A stretch of DNA of 59,920 bases, taken from NCBI GenBank assembly GCA_003162395.1, contig PMON01000058.1, positions 1 to 59,920 on the forward strand. The letters run 5' to 3'. This stretch comes from Acidimicrobiaceae bacterium. GTDB taxonomy: Bacteria > Actinomycetota > Acidimicrobiia > Acidimicrobiales > RAAP-2. Numbering within the stretch: the first letter of the stretch is position 1; each line of letters opens with the position of its first letter. Below the pieces are notes generated by a model. It searched no databases. It was given only the letters and a program-made list of their open reading frames with translations, and was not told where the DNA came from. The position numbers and the translations under genes are program-made. Below, piece by piece: positions 18,393-31,596 of this stretch.

Positions 18393-19322
18393 CTAGGGCG
18401 CCGCCGCGGCGTCCCCGGCCCGCGGGTGTGCGCTGCGATACGCCTCGATCAGGTGCGCGGGCGTGACCTTCGTGTAGCGCTGGGTGGTTGCGACCGAGGC
18501 ATGCCCCAAGAGCTCCTGGATGACGCGCACGTCCGCGCCATGCGCGAGCATGTGCGTGGCGCAGGTGTGCCGGAGCGTGTGCGCGCTCGTGGCCCGTGGC
18601 AGCCCGACTCGGCGCGCGTGTCGGCGAACGACGAGGTCGACGCCCTGTCGGGTGAGTCGGTGGCCGCGAAGGTTGCAGAACACGGCGTGGGTGTCGCGGG
18701 CGTCGTGCGATGCGACAAGCAGGAGTGGCCGGGCCGAGTCGAGCCACGCGTGAAGTGCTGCCGCCGCGCGGCGACCGAGCGGGACCAATCGCTGCTTGTC
18801 GCCCTTGCCCGTGACGCGCACGAGCTCCTCGTCGAAGTCGACGTCGCCGAGGCTCAGCCCGACGAGCTCGGACACCCGTATCCCGGTGCCGTAGAGCAGC
18901 TCGAGGACCGCGCGGTCGCGGACGTCGACGGGCGAGTCGCTCGCGGGCGCGGCGAGCAGCGCGGTGACCTGCGACTCGGAGAGGACGACCGGCAGGCGCG
19001 TGCCCGACCCTTGGGCCGCGAGCAGCGCGGTCGGGTCCGACGAGGTGACGCCCTCGTCCAAGAGGAAGCCGTAGAGGCCACGGAGTGCCGAGCCGAGGCG
19101 CGCGACGGTCGCCGGTGCGAGCTCGGCGCGCTGGGCGCGCGAGAGGAACGCCTCGATGTCCGTGGTCGAGGCCGTCTCGAGCGTGCGGTCGCGGCCCACT
19201 TGGAACTCGACGAACGCGGCGATGTCGCGCCGGTAGGCGCTCAGGGTCGCCGTGGCGCGCCCGCGCTCGACGGCGAGCCACGAGAGGTACTCCTCTGCTG
19301 GCCCGGGAAGCGACGTCGTCAC
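18393..19322 (-). CDS. xerD: Tyrosine recombinase XerD
   Basis: 309 aa site-specific recombinase for chromosome dimer resolution. SAM-like N-terminal DNA-binding domain (about 1-95), catalytic domain after about 115. All active-site residues are visible: Arg in TGIRVSELVGL, Lys in GKGDKQR, HTLRHTCATH (HxxR), LGHASVATTQ and the nucleophile in QRYTKV. The GTG start forms a GTGA overlap with the Nudix gene. It occupies the usual actinobacterial place beside pyrG, so it is housekeeping and not an integron integrase. Confidence 0.95.
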   Translation of the reverse strand: MTTSLPGPAEEYLSWLAVERGRATATLSAYRRDIAAFVEFQVGRDRTLETASTTDIEAFLSRAQRAELAPATVARLGSALRGLYGFLLDEGVTSSDPTALLAAQGSGTRLPVVLSESQVTALLAAPASDSPVDVRDRAVLELLYGTGIRVSELVGLSLGDVDFDEELVRVTGKGDKQRLVPLGRRAAAALHAWLDSARPLLLVASHDARDTHAVFCNLRGHRLTRQGVDLVVRRHARRVGLPRATSAHTLRHTCATHMLAHGADVRVIQELLGHASVATTQRYTKVTPAHLIEAYRSAHPRAGDAAAAP

Positions 19323-19858
19323 GCGTCGAGGCGCGCGAGGAGCGCGAGGATCGCGATCGCGGTGGACGCGTCGCACGGCTCGTCGTTTCCGACGAGCGCG
19401 CGTGCGTCGCCGAGCGACAGCCACACGACGTCGAGCGCCTGCTCCTCGGGGCCGTCGGGGCGACGCGGCACCTCGGTCAGCTGCGTGGCGAGGAAGATGA
19501 CGGTTGCCTGGTCGCTCCAGCCCGGGGAGTTCCAGTAGGTGCCGAGGGGCTCGAGGGACCCGGCGCGCAGCCCGGCCTCTTCTTCGAGCTCGCGGTGCGC
19601 GGTCGCCTCGGGATCCTCGCCGTCGACGTCGCACGTCCCCGCGGGGATCTCGAGGATCGCCCGGCCAAGCGGGGCGCGCCACTGGCGGACCAGCGCGACG
19701 TCCCGACCGTCGTACGCGATGACCGCGACCGCGCCGCGGTGTCGGACGACCTCGCGGGTGAAGGTCGAGCCGTCGTCGTCGTAGACGAGGCGCTCGACGT
19801 CGAAGACGTGGCTCGTCGCGAGCTGCTCGGTCGAGACGACCCTGGGCTCGAAGGCCAC
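19319..19858 (-). CDS. Nudix hydrolase, ADP-ribose pyrophosphatase-like
   Basis: 179 aa. The Nudix box reads with E, seven residues, then RELEEEAGL; the first glycine spacing is one residue longer than the textbook GX5E. IPAGTCDVDGEDP precedes it, as in ADP-ribose pyrophosphatases, and LGTYWNSPGWSDQ follows. GTG start one base after the pyrG stop; GTGA overlap with xerD downstream. This pyrG-Nudix-xerD order is conserved in actinobacteria. Confidence 0.88.
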   Translation of the reverse strand: MAFEPRVVSTEQLATSHVFDVERLVYDDDGSTFTREVVRHRGAVAVIAYDGRDVALVRQWRAPLGRAILEIPAGTCDVDGEDPEATAHRELEEEAGLRAGSLEPLGTYWNSPGWSDQATVIFLATQLTEVPRRPDGPEEQALDVVWLSLGDARALVGNDEPCDASTAIAILALLARLDA

Positions 19859-19859
19859 G

Positions 19860-23133
<3,274 letters not shown>

Positions 23134-23136
23134 CGA

Positions 23137-23961
23137 TCAGCGGTGACCCTCACGAAGGCTCGCACGGAGCCTCCCGCCGACGCCGTGGCGTGAGCCGACC
23201 ACGACCGACACCGGCACCGGGTCGCGCGCGACGCGAACCTTGGTGCCGGGGTCGATCTGGGCGAGGAGCGAGCCGTCCGCGACCAGCACCGCAGGGCGGT
23301 CAGGGAGCACCGTGAGCTCCACCACCTCGTGGGGCCCGAGCACGATGCTCCGGTTGATCGTGAAGTGCGGCGCGACCGGGGTCAAGAGCAGGACGTCGAG
23401 CCCCGGCGAGACCACCGGACCGCCTGCCGACAGGTTGTAGGCCGTCGAGCCCGTCGGCGTCGCGACGATCACGCCGTCCGCAGCGTAGGTGAGGAGGTGC
23501 TCGCCGTTGACAGAGGTGGCGACCCTGACCATGTGGCCCGGCACGGTCTTTTCGATCGCGAGCTCGTTGAGCGCGAACGCGGTGATCCCGGGTGCCTCGA
23601 CGAGCAGGCCGAGGCGCTCCTCGAGCATCGCCTTGCCGTCGATGGCGTCGTCGAGGACCGTGTCGAACTCCTCGGGGGCGACCTCGAGCAGGTACCCGAG
23701 CCGTCCGAAGTTCACCCCGAGCACCGGGCACGAGGCCGCCCGCGCGAGCCTCGAGGCACGAAGGAACGTGCCGTCGCCACCGAGGGACACGACGAGCGAC
23801 GTGCTCATGGGGGTCTCGGGCAGCTTCGCCTCGACCGGCCGCCCCTCGAGTCGGATGATCCGCGCACCTGCTCCCAGCAGCTCGAGGCGCGACGCGGTCG
23901 CCTCGGCGAGCGCGACCGCGTCGTCGCGCGAGCCGTGCACTACGAGCAGGACCTCACTCAT
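23137..23961 (-). CDS. nadK: NAD kinase
   Basis: 274 aa. Phosphorylates NAD to NADP. Motifs SLGGDGTFLRA (GGDG), FGRLGYL, NELAIEK (NE/D) and TPTGSTAYNLSAGGPVVSP are all present. The ATG overlaps the tlyA stop by 4 bases (ATGA), and recN begins 3 bases after its stop. Confidence 0.96.
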   Translation of the reverse strand: MSEVLLVVHGSRDDAVALAEATASRLELLGAGARIIRLEGRPVEAKLPETPMSTSLVVSLGGDGTFLRASRLARAASCPVLGVNFGRLGYLLEVAPEEFDTVLDDAIDGKAMLEERLGLLVEAPGITAFALNELAIEKTVPGHMVRVATSVNGEHLLTYAADGVIVATPTGSTAYNLSAGGPVVSPGLDVLLLTPVAPHFTINRSIVLGPHEVVELTVLPDRPAVLVADGSLLAQIDPGTKVRVARDPVPVSVVVGSRHGVGGRLRASLREGHR

Positions 23962-24782
23962 CGCGCCGGAGCCCGATCGACCGCCTCGCGCGCCATCTGC
24001 GCCACGGCGTCCGCGCCGGCCCCGGACGCCCCGTGTCGGGCGTGGAGGAAGAACTCGACGTTGCCCGAGGCGCCCGTCAGTGTCGAGGCCATGACGCCAA
24101 TGATGCCTGCTCGGGCTCGCGAGAACGCTGACGCAGCCCGAACGAGCGCTGCGGACCACTCGACGGGGTCCGTGACGACGCCCCTTCCGCGCGACGCCGT
24201 CGCATAGTCGACCTCGAACTGGGGCTTGACCAGCACCACCAGCGCCGCGTCGGGTGCCGAGAGCCCGACCAGCTTGGCTGCATGGGGCACGACGGACGTG
24301 AACGAGAGATCGATCGTGACGACCGTCGGGAGCGCGCCGAGCACGGCGGCGACCTGGGCAGGGGCGAGGTCCCGCACGTTGGTCCGCTCGAGGCTCGTCA
24401 CCCGCCGGTCCGCTCGGAGGCGCTCGTGGAGCTGGTGCGTGCCCACGTCGACGGCGAGCACGCGACGCACGCCTCTCGAGAGCAGACAGTCGGTGAACCC
24501 GCCGGTGGACGCCCCGACGTCGAGCGCGAGCCCACCTGCCACGTCGATGCCGAGTGCCCGGAGCGCCGCATCGAGCTTCTCGCCGGCGCGCCCGACGAAT
24601 CGAGCCCGCTCGACGATCACGATCGCCTCGGTGCTCGCGACGGCCCGTGTCGGCGTCGTCGCCGGCGCGCCATCGACGAGCACCTGCCCGGTGGCGATGA
24701 GCTCGTGCGCGGCATCGAGGTCGGCCACCAGTCCCCTGTCGACGAGCGCCCGGTCCAGCGCTCGCCGCGGCGTCGGGCTCAA
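23958..24782 (-). CDS. tlyA: TlyA-family rRNA methyltransferase
   Basis: 274 aa if the TTG at 24782 is the start. N-terminal S4 domain (RALDRALVDRGLVAD and GQVLVDG), then a FtsJ-like Rossmann domain with LDVGASTGGFTDCLL (SAM site), VDVGTHQLHE and VTIDLSFTS (catalytic region). TlyA 2'-O-methylates 16S and 23S rRNA, a known basis of capreomycin sensitivity. No ATG or GTG is found in frame near the expected N-terminus, so a TTG start is the best fit but is uncertain. It precedes nadK with a 4-base overlap. Confidence 0.88.
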   Translation of the reverse strand: MSPTPRRALDRALVDRGLVADLDAAHELIATGQVLVDGAPATTPTRAVASTEAIVIVERARFVGRAGEKLDAALRALGIDVAGGLALDVGASTGGFTDCLLSRGVRRVLAVDVGTHQLHERLRADRRVTSLERTNVRDLAPAQVAAVLGALPTVVTIDLSFTSVVPHAAKLVGLSAPDAALVVLVKPQFEVDYATASRGRGVVTDPVEWSAALVRAASAFSRARAGIIGVMASTLTGASGNVEFFLHARHGASGAGADAVAQMAREAVDRAPAR

Positions 24783-24819
24783 CGGTCGGCACCGTCGCGC
24801 ACGGTTCCCTCGCCGCGGC

Positions 24820-25563
24820 TCATGCGCACAGGGCGAGGACCGCCTCGAGCAACGAGGTGACGCGGATCGCCGCGTGATCGGGCGCGTCGTCGACGTCCGA
24901 GACGACGTGGGCAAACGGCACGCCGAGCGCCGCGGCGAAGCGGCCGTCGGTCGAGGCGCGATCCCCGACGACCGCGCCGACGGCGACTCGGCACTGGACC
25001 AGCGCGCACATCGTCTGGGAGGGCTTTCCGGCGATCTCAGGGGCGTGGCCCGATGCCGCGGAGATCGCGGCGACGATCGCGCCCGCGCCGGGCTTGAGGC
25101 CGTCGGGTGTCGGGAGCGTGGGATCGGCGTTGGTCGCGACGTAGCGAGCGCCGGATCGCACGAGCGAGGCGGCGACGTCACAGGTGTCGTAGTCGAAGCG
25201 CCTCGTGAGGCCGACCACGACGGCGGTCGCGTCGCTCGTGGACTCCACGACGCCCGCGCTCGCGAGCGCCTCGTGGAGCCCGGCCTCGCCCACGACGTAG
25301 GCACGATCGTCCCTCGAGAGCAGCGAGCTCGCGGCTTGGGACGACGTGGCGATCTCCGAGGATGCCGCTTCGATGCGGATGGCGGCCAGGCGGCCTCGCA
25401 GCTCGTCGATGGTGGGCGCGGCGTTGTTGGTGCAGAAGAGCACGGGGACGCCCCGCCGACGAAGCTCGGCGACGCCTTGGACGGCCCCGGGCAGGGCGGT
25501 GCCGCCCAGCCACACGACGCCGTCGAGGTCGACGACGCAGGCGTGCGCCGCGTCGAGGGTCAC
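24820..25563 (-). CDS. HAD-IIA (NagD-like) phosphatase
   Basis: 247 aa. Motif I DLDGVVWLGG with the nucleophile Asp; motif II near LFCTNNAA; NagD-type cap; motif IV region GDRASTDGRFAA. Family members dephosphorylate small sugar phosphates or related compounds; the substrate here is unknown. GTG start in a GTGA overlap with the usp stop. It lies directly upstream of tlyA, as seen in other actinobacteria. Confidence 0.88.
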   Translation of the reverse strand: MTLDAAHACVVDLDGVVWLGGTALPGAVQGVAELRRRGVPVLFCTNNAAPTIDELRGRLAAIRIEAASSEIATSSQAASSLLSRDDRAYVVGEAGLHEALASAGVVESTSDATAVVVGLTRRFDYDTCDVAASLVRSGARYVATNADPTLPTPDGLKPGAGAIVAAISAASGHAPEIAGKPSQTMCALVQCRVAVGAVVGDRASTDGRFAAALGVPFAHVVSDVDDAPDHAAIRVTSLLEAVLALCA

Positions 25564-26000
25564 GCCTCGTGGGGCACGATGACGACCGGGCACGACGAGT
25601 GGTGCGCGACGTAGTTGCTCACTGAGCCGAGCAGGAGGCTCCCGACCGCGCTGTGTCCCCGAGAGCCGACCACGAGCAGCACCGCGTCGCGCGACGCCTC
25701 GCACAGGACCGCGCTGGGGCGGTCGCATCGAGCCACGAGCTCGGTCTCGACGGCGTCGCCCACGCGGCGCTTGGCCTCTTCGACCACGCCCTTCGCGGCC
25801 TCCTCGATGAGCTCGGGGTCGACCGTGATGGGCGAGCCGGCACCGAACCCGGTGCCGAACCCGACGGTTGACACCGGGTCCTCGAAGGAACAGACGATTC
25901 GGAGGCTGCCGCCGCGCAGGATCGCCTCGTCCTTCGCCCACGCAAGGGCGCGCCACGAGTTCTCCGAGCCATCAACGCCGACGACGACGACGTCCGCCAT
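25560..26000 (-). CDS. Universal stress protein (UspA family)
   Basis: 146 aa single Usp domain. The ATP-binding motif GSRGHSAVGSLLLGSVS (G-2X-G-9X-G-S/T type) is intact near the C-terminus and the N-terminus begins VVVVGVDGSENS. GGGAG lies upstream of its ATG. First gene of a minus-strand run with HAD and tlyA, divergent from the ABC importer operon. Confidence 0.92.
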   Translation of the reverse strand: MADVVVVGVDGSENSWRALAWAKDEAILRGGSLRIVCSFEDPVSTVGFGTGFGAGSPITVDPELIEEAAKGVVEEAKRRVGDAVETELVARCDRPSAVLCEASRDAVLLVVGSRGHSAVGSLLLGSVSNYVAHHSSCPVVIVPHEA

Positions 26001-26074
26001 GCGTACTCCCTTCGCGGTGAGGAACCCCGTGGCTCCGAGCGTAGTGAGGCTAGGGTCCGCGCTCGGAGGTCGAG

Positions 26075-27132
<1,058 letters not shown>

Positions 27133-27136
<4 letters not shown>

Positions 27137-28089
27137 CGACGGCCCTGGCCGACGGCGTGGCGCCGAGCGAGCCGAGCACGAGCCCGACGCGGCCACGCCG
27201 CCCGAGACGGCTCTCGAGGACCAAGGAGGCCACACTCGGCTACGCGATGCTCCTTCCGGCGCTCGCGGTCTTCGGGGTCTTCACCTTCTTCCCGTTCGTC
27301 AAGAACTTCCAGCTCGCCGCGCACCACCCGGGCCCGTACCCGACGTCACCCTCCCCGTACGTCGGGGCGTCGCAGTTCTTCCAGATCATCAGGTCCTCGG
27401 CGTTCCTCGACTCGCTTCGCTCGACGGCCATCTTCGTGGGCATCGCGGTCCCGCTCGGGCTGTTCCTCGGCCTGGCGCTCGCGGTCTTCGCCAACCAGAA
27501 GCTGCGCGGCACCGCGTTCTTCCAGGTCGTCTTCTCGTCCACCGCGATCACGTCCATCGCCGTCGCGGCTGTCGTCTTCCAGGAGATCCTCGACCCCCAG
27601 AACGGGCTCATGCAGTGGCTGGGGATCCACACGGCACCGGGCATACAGCAGTCCCCCGGCTGGGCGATCTATGCCGTCGCCCTTATCTCGGCGTGGCAGT
27701 TCATGGGGTTCTCGTTCATCATCATGATCGCCGGCCTGCAGTCGCTCCCCGAAGAGGTGATCGAGGCCGCCCGGATCGACGGGGCGGGCACCTGGCGCGT
27801 GTTCTGGCGCGTCATCGTCCCGCTCATGTCGCCGACGATCTTCTTCGGCGGCGTGGTCGGCACGATCCTCGCGCTCCAGAGCTTCGGCGCGATCGACATC
27901 ATCATCGGCAACCAGAACACGACGTTCTCGCACACGAACGTCCTCATCAACCTCATCTACGACAAGATCGTCTACGACCGGCAGTTCGGCTACGCCGCGT
28001 GCGTGTCGATCGCCCTGTTCCTCATCACGCTGCTCGTCACGGTCGCTCAGTTCCGCGTGCTCGAAAAACGGGTCCACTATGCAAGCTGA
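27133..28089 (+). CDS. Sugar ABC importer permease (MalF/UgpA-like)
   Basis: 318 aa with six predicted membrane helices after a basic 35-residue N-terminus. The EAA-type loop EVIEAARIDGAGTWRVFWRV (residues about 215-235) contacts the ATPase. Pairs with the next permease. GTG start overlaps the ATPase stop; its own end overlaps the next gene by 11 bases. Confidence 0.92.
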
Positions 28090-28996
28090 GCCCCCGGACG
28101 CCGTCGCGGTGGACGTCGCCGAGCTCGACGAGCCCGAGAGCAACGACCAGCGCGCCGCGAGACTGCGACGAACCCGAGGGCGCCGACGCCGCCGCTCGAA
28201 GCTCTACACGTACCTCGGGCTCTTGGCCGGCTCGGTCATCGTCCTGTTCCCCGTCTACGTGCTCGTCGCTGACGCCCTCCTCCAGCCGGCCCAGCTGCTC
28301 GCCAACCCGCCCGTCTTCATCCCGACCCACCCCGACCTCGGCAACTTCTCGAACGCCATCACGCAGTACGGCTTCGGCCACTACATGGAGAACTCCGCGA
28401 TCCAGACGGGGATCATCGTGGCCGCGCAGGTCGTGACGTCGGTCCTCGCTGCCTTCGCGTTTGTGTTCCTGCGCTTCCCGCTGCGCCGAACGCTCTTCCT
28501 GCTCACGCTCGGGACCGTGATGATCCCCTTCGAGATCACCGTCACGGTGAACCAGGCGACCGTCCGGAGCCTGGGCTGGGAGGGCAACTTCCTCGGGCTC
28601 ACCGCGCCGTTCCTCGCCACGGGCTTCGGGATCTTCCTCGTGCGCCAGGCGTTCTTGCAGATCCCCAAGGAGCTGCGCGAAGCTGCCGTCATCGACGGGT
28701 ACGGCCCGGTGCGGTTCCTGTGGCGGATCGCCATCCCGCTCGCGCGCCCCGTCATCGCCGCGCTTGCGGTCTTCTCGTTCCTCGGTGCGTGGAACCAGTA
28801 CCTCTGGCCGGCGATCATCGCCAACTTCAATCAATCGCTCAAGACCGCGCCGATCGGCATCGCAGGCCTTGCTTCGTCCCAGACCGCCGGGATCTACCTC
28901 GCCGCGGCGATCATCTCGCTCGCTCCCCTGGTGCTCCTGCTGATCTTCTTCCGAAAGAACTTGATCCGGAGCCTGACGGCGGGTGCGGTGAAGTAG
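28079..28996 (+). CDS. Sugar ABC importer permease (MalG/UgpE-like)
   Basis: 305 aa with six predicted membrane helices; basic N-terminal stretch (RRTRGRRRRRSK). The EAA loop is ELREAAVIDGYGPVRFLWR. ATG start inside the end of the previous permease gene. Completes the membrane part of the CUT1-type transporter. Confidence 0.92.
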   Translation: MQAEPPDAVAVDVAELDEPESNDQRAARLRRTRGRRRRRSKLYTYLGLLAGSVIVLFPVYVLVADALLQPAQLLANPPVFIPTHPDLGNFSNAITQYGFGHYMENSAIQTGIIVAAQVVTSVLAAFAFVFLRFPLRRTLFLLTLGTVMIPFEITVTVNQATVRSLGWEGNFLGLTAPFLATGFGIFLVRQAFLQIPKELREAAVIDGYGPVRFLWRIAIPLARPVIAALAVFSFLGAWNQYLWPAIIANFNQSLKTAPIGIAGLASSQTAGIYLAAAIISLAPLVLLLIFFRKNLIRSLTAGAVK

Positions 28997-29084
28997 ACGC
29001 GCACATCGAACGGTCACCAACGGTTCACGCAAATGAAGGATGCGCCGACGATGCGCTCGCTCAAGGGTGTGCAAGGCTGCGCGC

Positions 29085-30512
29085 ATGAGACTCCATCGCA
29101 CGTTCAGGGCGGGAGCTGGTGCTGCGATCGCAGCATCCTCGCTCGCCGTCATCACACTCGCTGGGCCGCTGGCGGTCACGTCGGCATCCGCCGCCACGAA
29201 CTGCGCCGCATCGGCGATCCCCAAGGGCACGACGAACATCTCGTTCTGGGAGGGCATGACTTCCACCAACGAGACCCTGATCCAAAAGATTGTCAAGGCC
29301 TTCAACGCGAGCCAGTCCAAGGTGCACGTCACCGACGTCAACCAGGCGGGTGGCTACATATCGACCTGGAACAGCTACCTGAGCTCGCTCGGCACCAGCA
29401 ACGAGCCGAATGTCGTGATGCTGGACCAGTACATCACCCAGGGCGCCGTCGACTCGAAGTCGATCATCCCGGTGGCGACGTGCGTCGCAGGCACCCACTA
29501 CTCGACCAAGACGTTCGCCAAGAAGACGATCTTGGAAGAGACGTCCGCCGGCAAGCTCCAGGGCCTGCCGTACTCGGTGTCCGCGCCGATCCTCATCTAC
29601 AACCAGAACAGCTTCAAGGCCGCCGGCATCAAGAGCCCGCCCGCGACGATCGCCGCGATGGCGGCCGACGCGGCGAAGCTGAAGGGCAAGTCCTTCACGT
29701 ACAAGTCCAAGAAGTACACGGACACCGATGGCATGACGCTCAAGATCGACCCGTGGTACCTGCAGATCCTGCAAGGCACGGCGAACGCGTACTTCGTGAA
29801 CAACGAGAACGGCCGGACCAAGCGCGCCACGGCCGCGGCGTACAACGACGCGACCGGCCGCGCGACCTTCTCCGAGCTGCAGAACATCGTGAAGAAGCAC
29901 GACGCCGTGACGAATCCCGACTCCGGCTCGCAGACGACTGCGTACGCGAACCTGTACGCGATCGGCAGCGGTGCGTCGGGCATGACCATCGACAGCTCGG
30001 CGACACTGGGCACGATCCTGAGCGACCTGCCCCTCTTCCCGTACGTCAAGCTCGGCGTGTCCCAGCTGCCGCGGATCACGCCAACGGTGACCGGTGGCGT
30101 CGAGCCCGGCGGCAACGCGCTCTTCCTCCCGTCGTACTCCAACAAGTCGTCCGCCAAGCTGGCGGCCTCCTGGGAGTTCATGCAGTACCTGGACAACGCC
30201 GTCAACATGGCCAAGTGGGACGTGGGCACCGGCTACGTGCCGATCCGCTCCGACGCCGCGTCGCAGGCCTCGATGAAGAGGTTCTACGCCAAGTACCCGA
30301 CACTGAGGGCGGCCTACACCGAGATCAGCACCGGCAAGGTCGACACCGCGACGGCTGGTCCGCTCCTCGGCTGCTACTACACCGTGAGCAACGACCTGGT
30401 CACCGCCGAGGACAGCCTGTTCTCCAACAGCTACCCGTCCCCCGCCTCGGTGCTCTCGACTGCCGCTGCAAAGACCACGAGCGACATCAAGTCGTACAAC
30501 TCGAGTCTCTGA
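29085..30512 (+). CDS. Secreted sugar-type ABC substrate-binding protein
   Basis: 475 aa if it begins at the ATG at 29085; ATGs at 29034 and 29040 are alternatives. A signal peptide with a hydrophobic core (AAIAASSLAVITLAGPLAV) ends at an Ala-rich site (SASAA). No lipobox cysteine is seen, so it may be released or held by a partner. The mature part is a family 1 solute-binding protein (NISFWEGMTSTNETL, NVVMLDQYITQ, GGNALFLPSYS). It is last in the operon, whereas the binding protein is more often first. The cargo is probably a carbohydrate but is not identified. Confidence 0.88.
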   Translation: MRLHRTFRAGAGAAIAASSLAVITLAGPLAVTSASAATNCAASAIPKGTTNISFWEGMTSTNETLIQKIVKAFNASQSKVHVTDVNQAGGYISTWNSYLSSLGTSNEPNVVMLDQYITQGAVDSKSIIPVATCVAGTHYSTKTFAKKTILEETSAGKLQGLPYSVSAPILIYNQNSFKAAGIKSPPATIAAMAADAAKLKGKSFTYKSKKYTDTDGMTLKIDPWYLQILQGTANAYFVNNENGRTKRATAAAYNDATGRATFSELQNIVKKHDAVTNPDSGSQTTAYANLYAIGSGASGMTIDSSATLGTILSDLPLFPYVKLGVSQLPRITPTVTGGVEPGGNALFLPSYSNKSSAKLAASWEFMQYLDNAVNMAKWDVGTGYVPIRSDAASQASMKRFYAKYPTLRAAYTEISTGKVDTATAGPLLGCYYTVSNDLVTAEDSLFSNSYPSPASVLSTAAAKTTSDIKSYNSSL

Positions 30513-30532
30513 CCTCCGCGCCCGACTGAGCG

Positions 30533-30563
30533 CGTCGCGGGGTGGCACGGCCGCCCCGCGACG
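30533..30563 (+). terminator. Hairpin after the ABC importer operon
   Basis: A 13-pair stem with one T-G wobble (cgtcgcgggg on the left, ccccgcgacg on the right) and a 5-base loop, 20 bases after the binding-protein stop. There is no T-tract, as is common for actinobacterial terminators. Confidence 0.65.
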
Positions 30564-30846
30564 TCGGCTCGGACGGCACGCTCCCGAGCGTCCCTGACCT
30601 GCTCGCGCGGCGAGTCGCGTTCCAACCGGGCTCGTTCGCACCGCGTCGAACTCGAGTCCGCGAGATCGGTGGTGCTCCGCCGAGACGCGGGCCAGTGCGG
30701 TGACGCGAGACGAGGTCCTTCCCGTCGCACGACGGCAGTGCCGTGTCGCCAGGCAGGCACGCGAGAACGTGCTCCTGGCTCGAAAACCTGCCCCGCGGCC
30801 ATTGCGGCGCGCACGGGAACGAGCCATTCTGGAAGGGGTAGACAAG

Positions 30847-31548
30847 ATGACCTCGCATGTTGATGAAGCAGCGTTGACGCGTCGCTCGGGCACGCGCGCC
30901 GCCGAGACCGTCGAGCGCGCGCTCTCGGTGGTGGCGCAGATGCTCGACGAAGGAGGTGAGGCGAGCCTCCGGCTCGCCGAGGTCTCACGCCGCTCGGGCG
31001 TCTCGATCGGATCGCTCTACCACCACTTCGAGAGTCGAGAGGGCCTGATCCGCGCTGCGCGCGAGCGCCAGTTCATCGAGAGCATCCCCGATGACGCGCG
31101 CGAGCAGGCCGAGTTCCTCGCGGCTGCGACGAGCCCGGACGACTTCCTCGATCGGCTCGTGGACCTACTGCGAGCGTCGTCGACACCGGAGCGAGCTCTG
31201 GCGCGCCGACGTCGCCTCGAGCTCCTCGGCGTCGCCGCGTCGCGGCCGGAATCGCTCGAGACGGTGAGCAGCGCCATGAGCAAATACCTCGACGAGATCG
31301 ACTCGGTCGCGCTGCAGTTCGAGGACCGGGGCTGGCTGCGCGACGGCATCCGGCCACGAGCGCTCTCGCTGTTCCTGCACATGAGCTCGATGGGGCGGGT
31401 CATCTGGGAGCTCGATCAGCGCGGGTCGGACGACGAGGCCTGGATCCAGATGATCGCGACGGCGGCGGGGTGCCTCGTGCAGATCGACGTCGATCCGATC
31501 CACTACGCCGAGCGCCACCCGATCGCCACGACCAACCCACCGGTCTGA
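30847..31548 (+). CDS. TetR-family transcriptional regulator
   Basis: 233 aa. N-terminal helix-turn-helix with SLRLAEVSRRSGVSIGSLYHHF near residue 45, typical of TetR. The C-terminal ligand domain is not recognised. The ATG at 30847 is chosen because GGAAGGGG lies upstream; the frame is open further. The 330 bases before it hold the operon terminator and presumably its promoter; no operator was identified. Its target could be the importer upstream or the secreted protein downstream. Confidence 0.88.
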   Translation: MTSHVDEAALTRRSGTRAAETVERALSVVAQMLDEGGEASLRLAEVSRRSGVSIGSLYHHFESREGLIRAARERQFIESIPDDAREQAEFLAAATSPDDFLDRLVDLLRASSTPERALARRRRLELLGVAASRPESLETVSSAMSKYLDEIDSVALQFEDRGWLRDGIRPRALSLFLHMSSMGRVIWELDQRGSDDEAWIQMIATAAGCLVQIDVDPIHYAERHPIATTNPPV

Positions 31549-31584
31549 GCTCTCCAAAAGCGCGGACTCAGACGGCACCCGCTC

Positions 31585-31590
31585 TACGGT
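31585..31590 (+). promoter_or_regulatory. Predicted -10 box, leaderless secreted propeller gene
   Basis: TACGGT lies 6 bases before the ATG at 31597 with no ribosome binding site between, so the message is probably leaderless. Confidence 0.4.
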
Positions 31591-31596
31591 TGGCTC

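Noticed and set aside
18393-19322. Tyrosine recombinase as an integron integrase
   Set aside because: It is in the conserved place beside Nudix and pyrG, has no integrase-specific insertion that I can see, and lies 19 kb from the first repeat; it is XerD.
29061-30893. 610-codon minus-strand ORF
   Set aside because: Antisense shadow of the ABC binding protein, with a biased Arg/Gly/Val composition.
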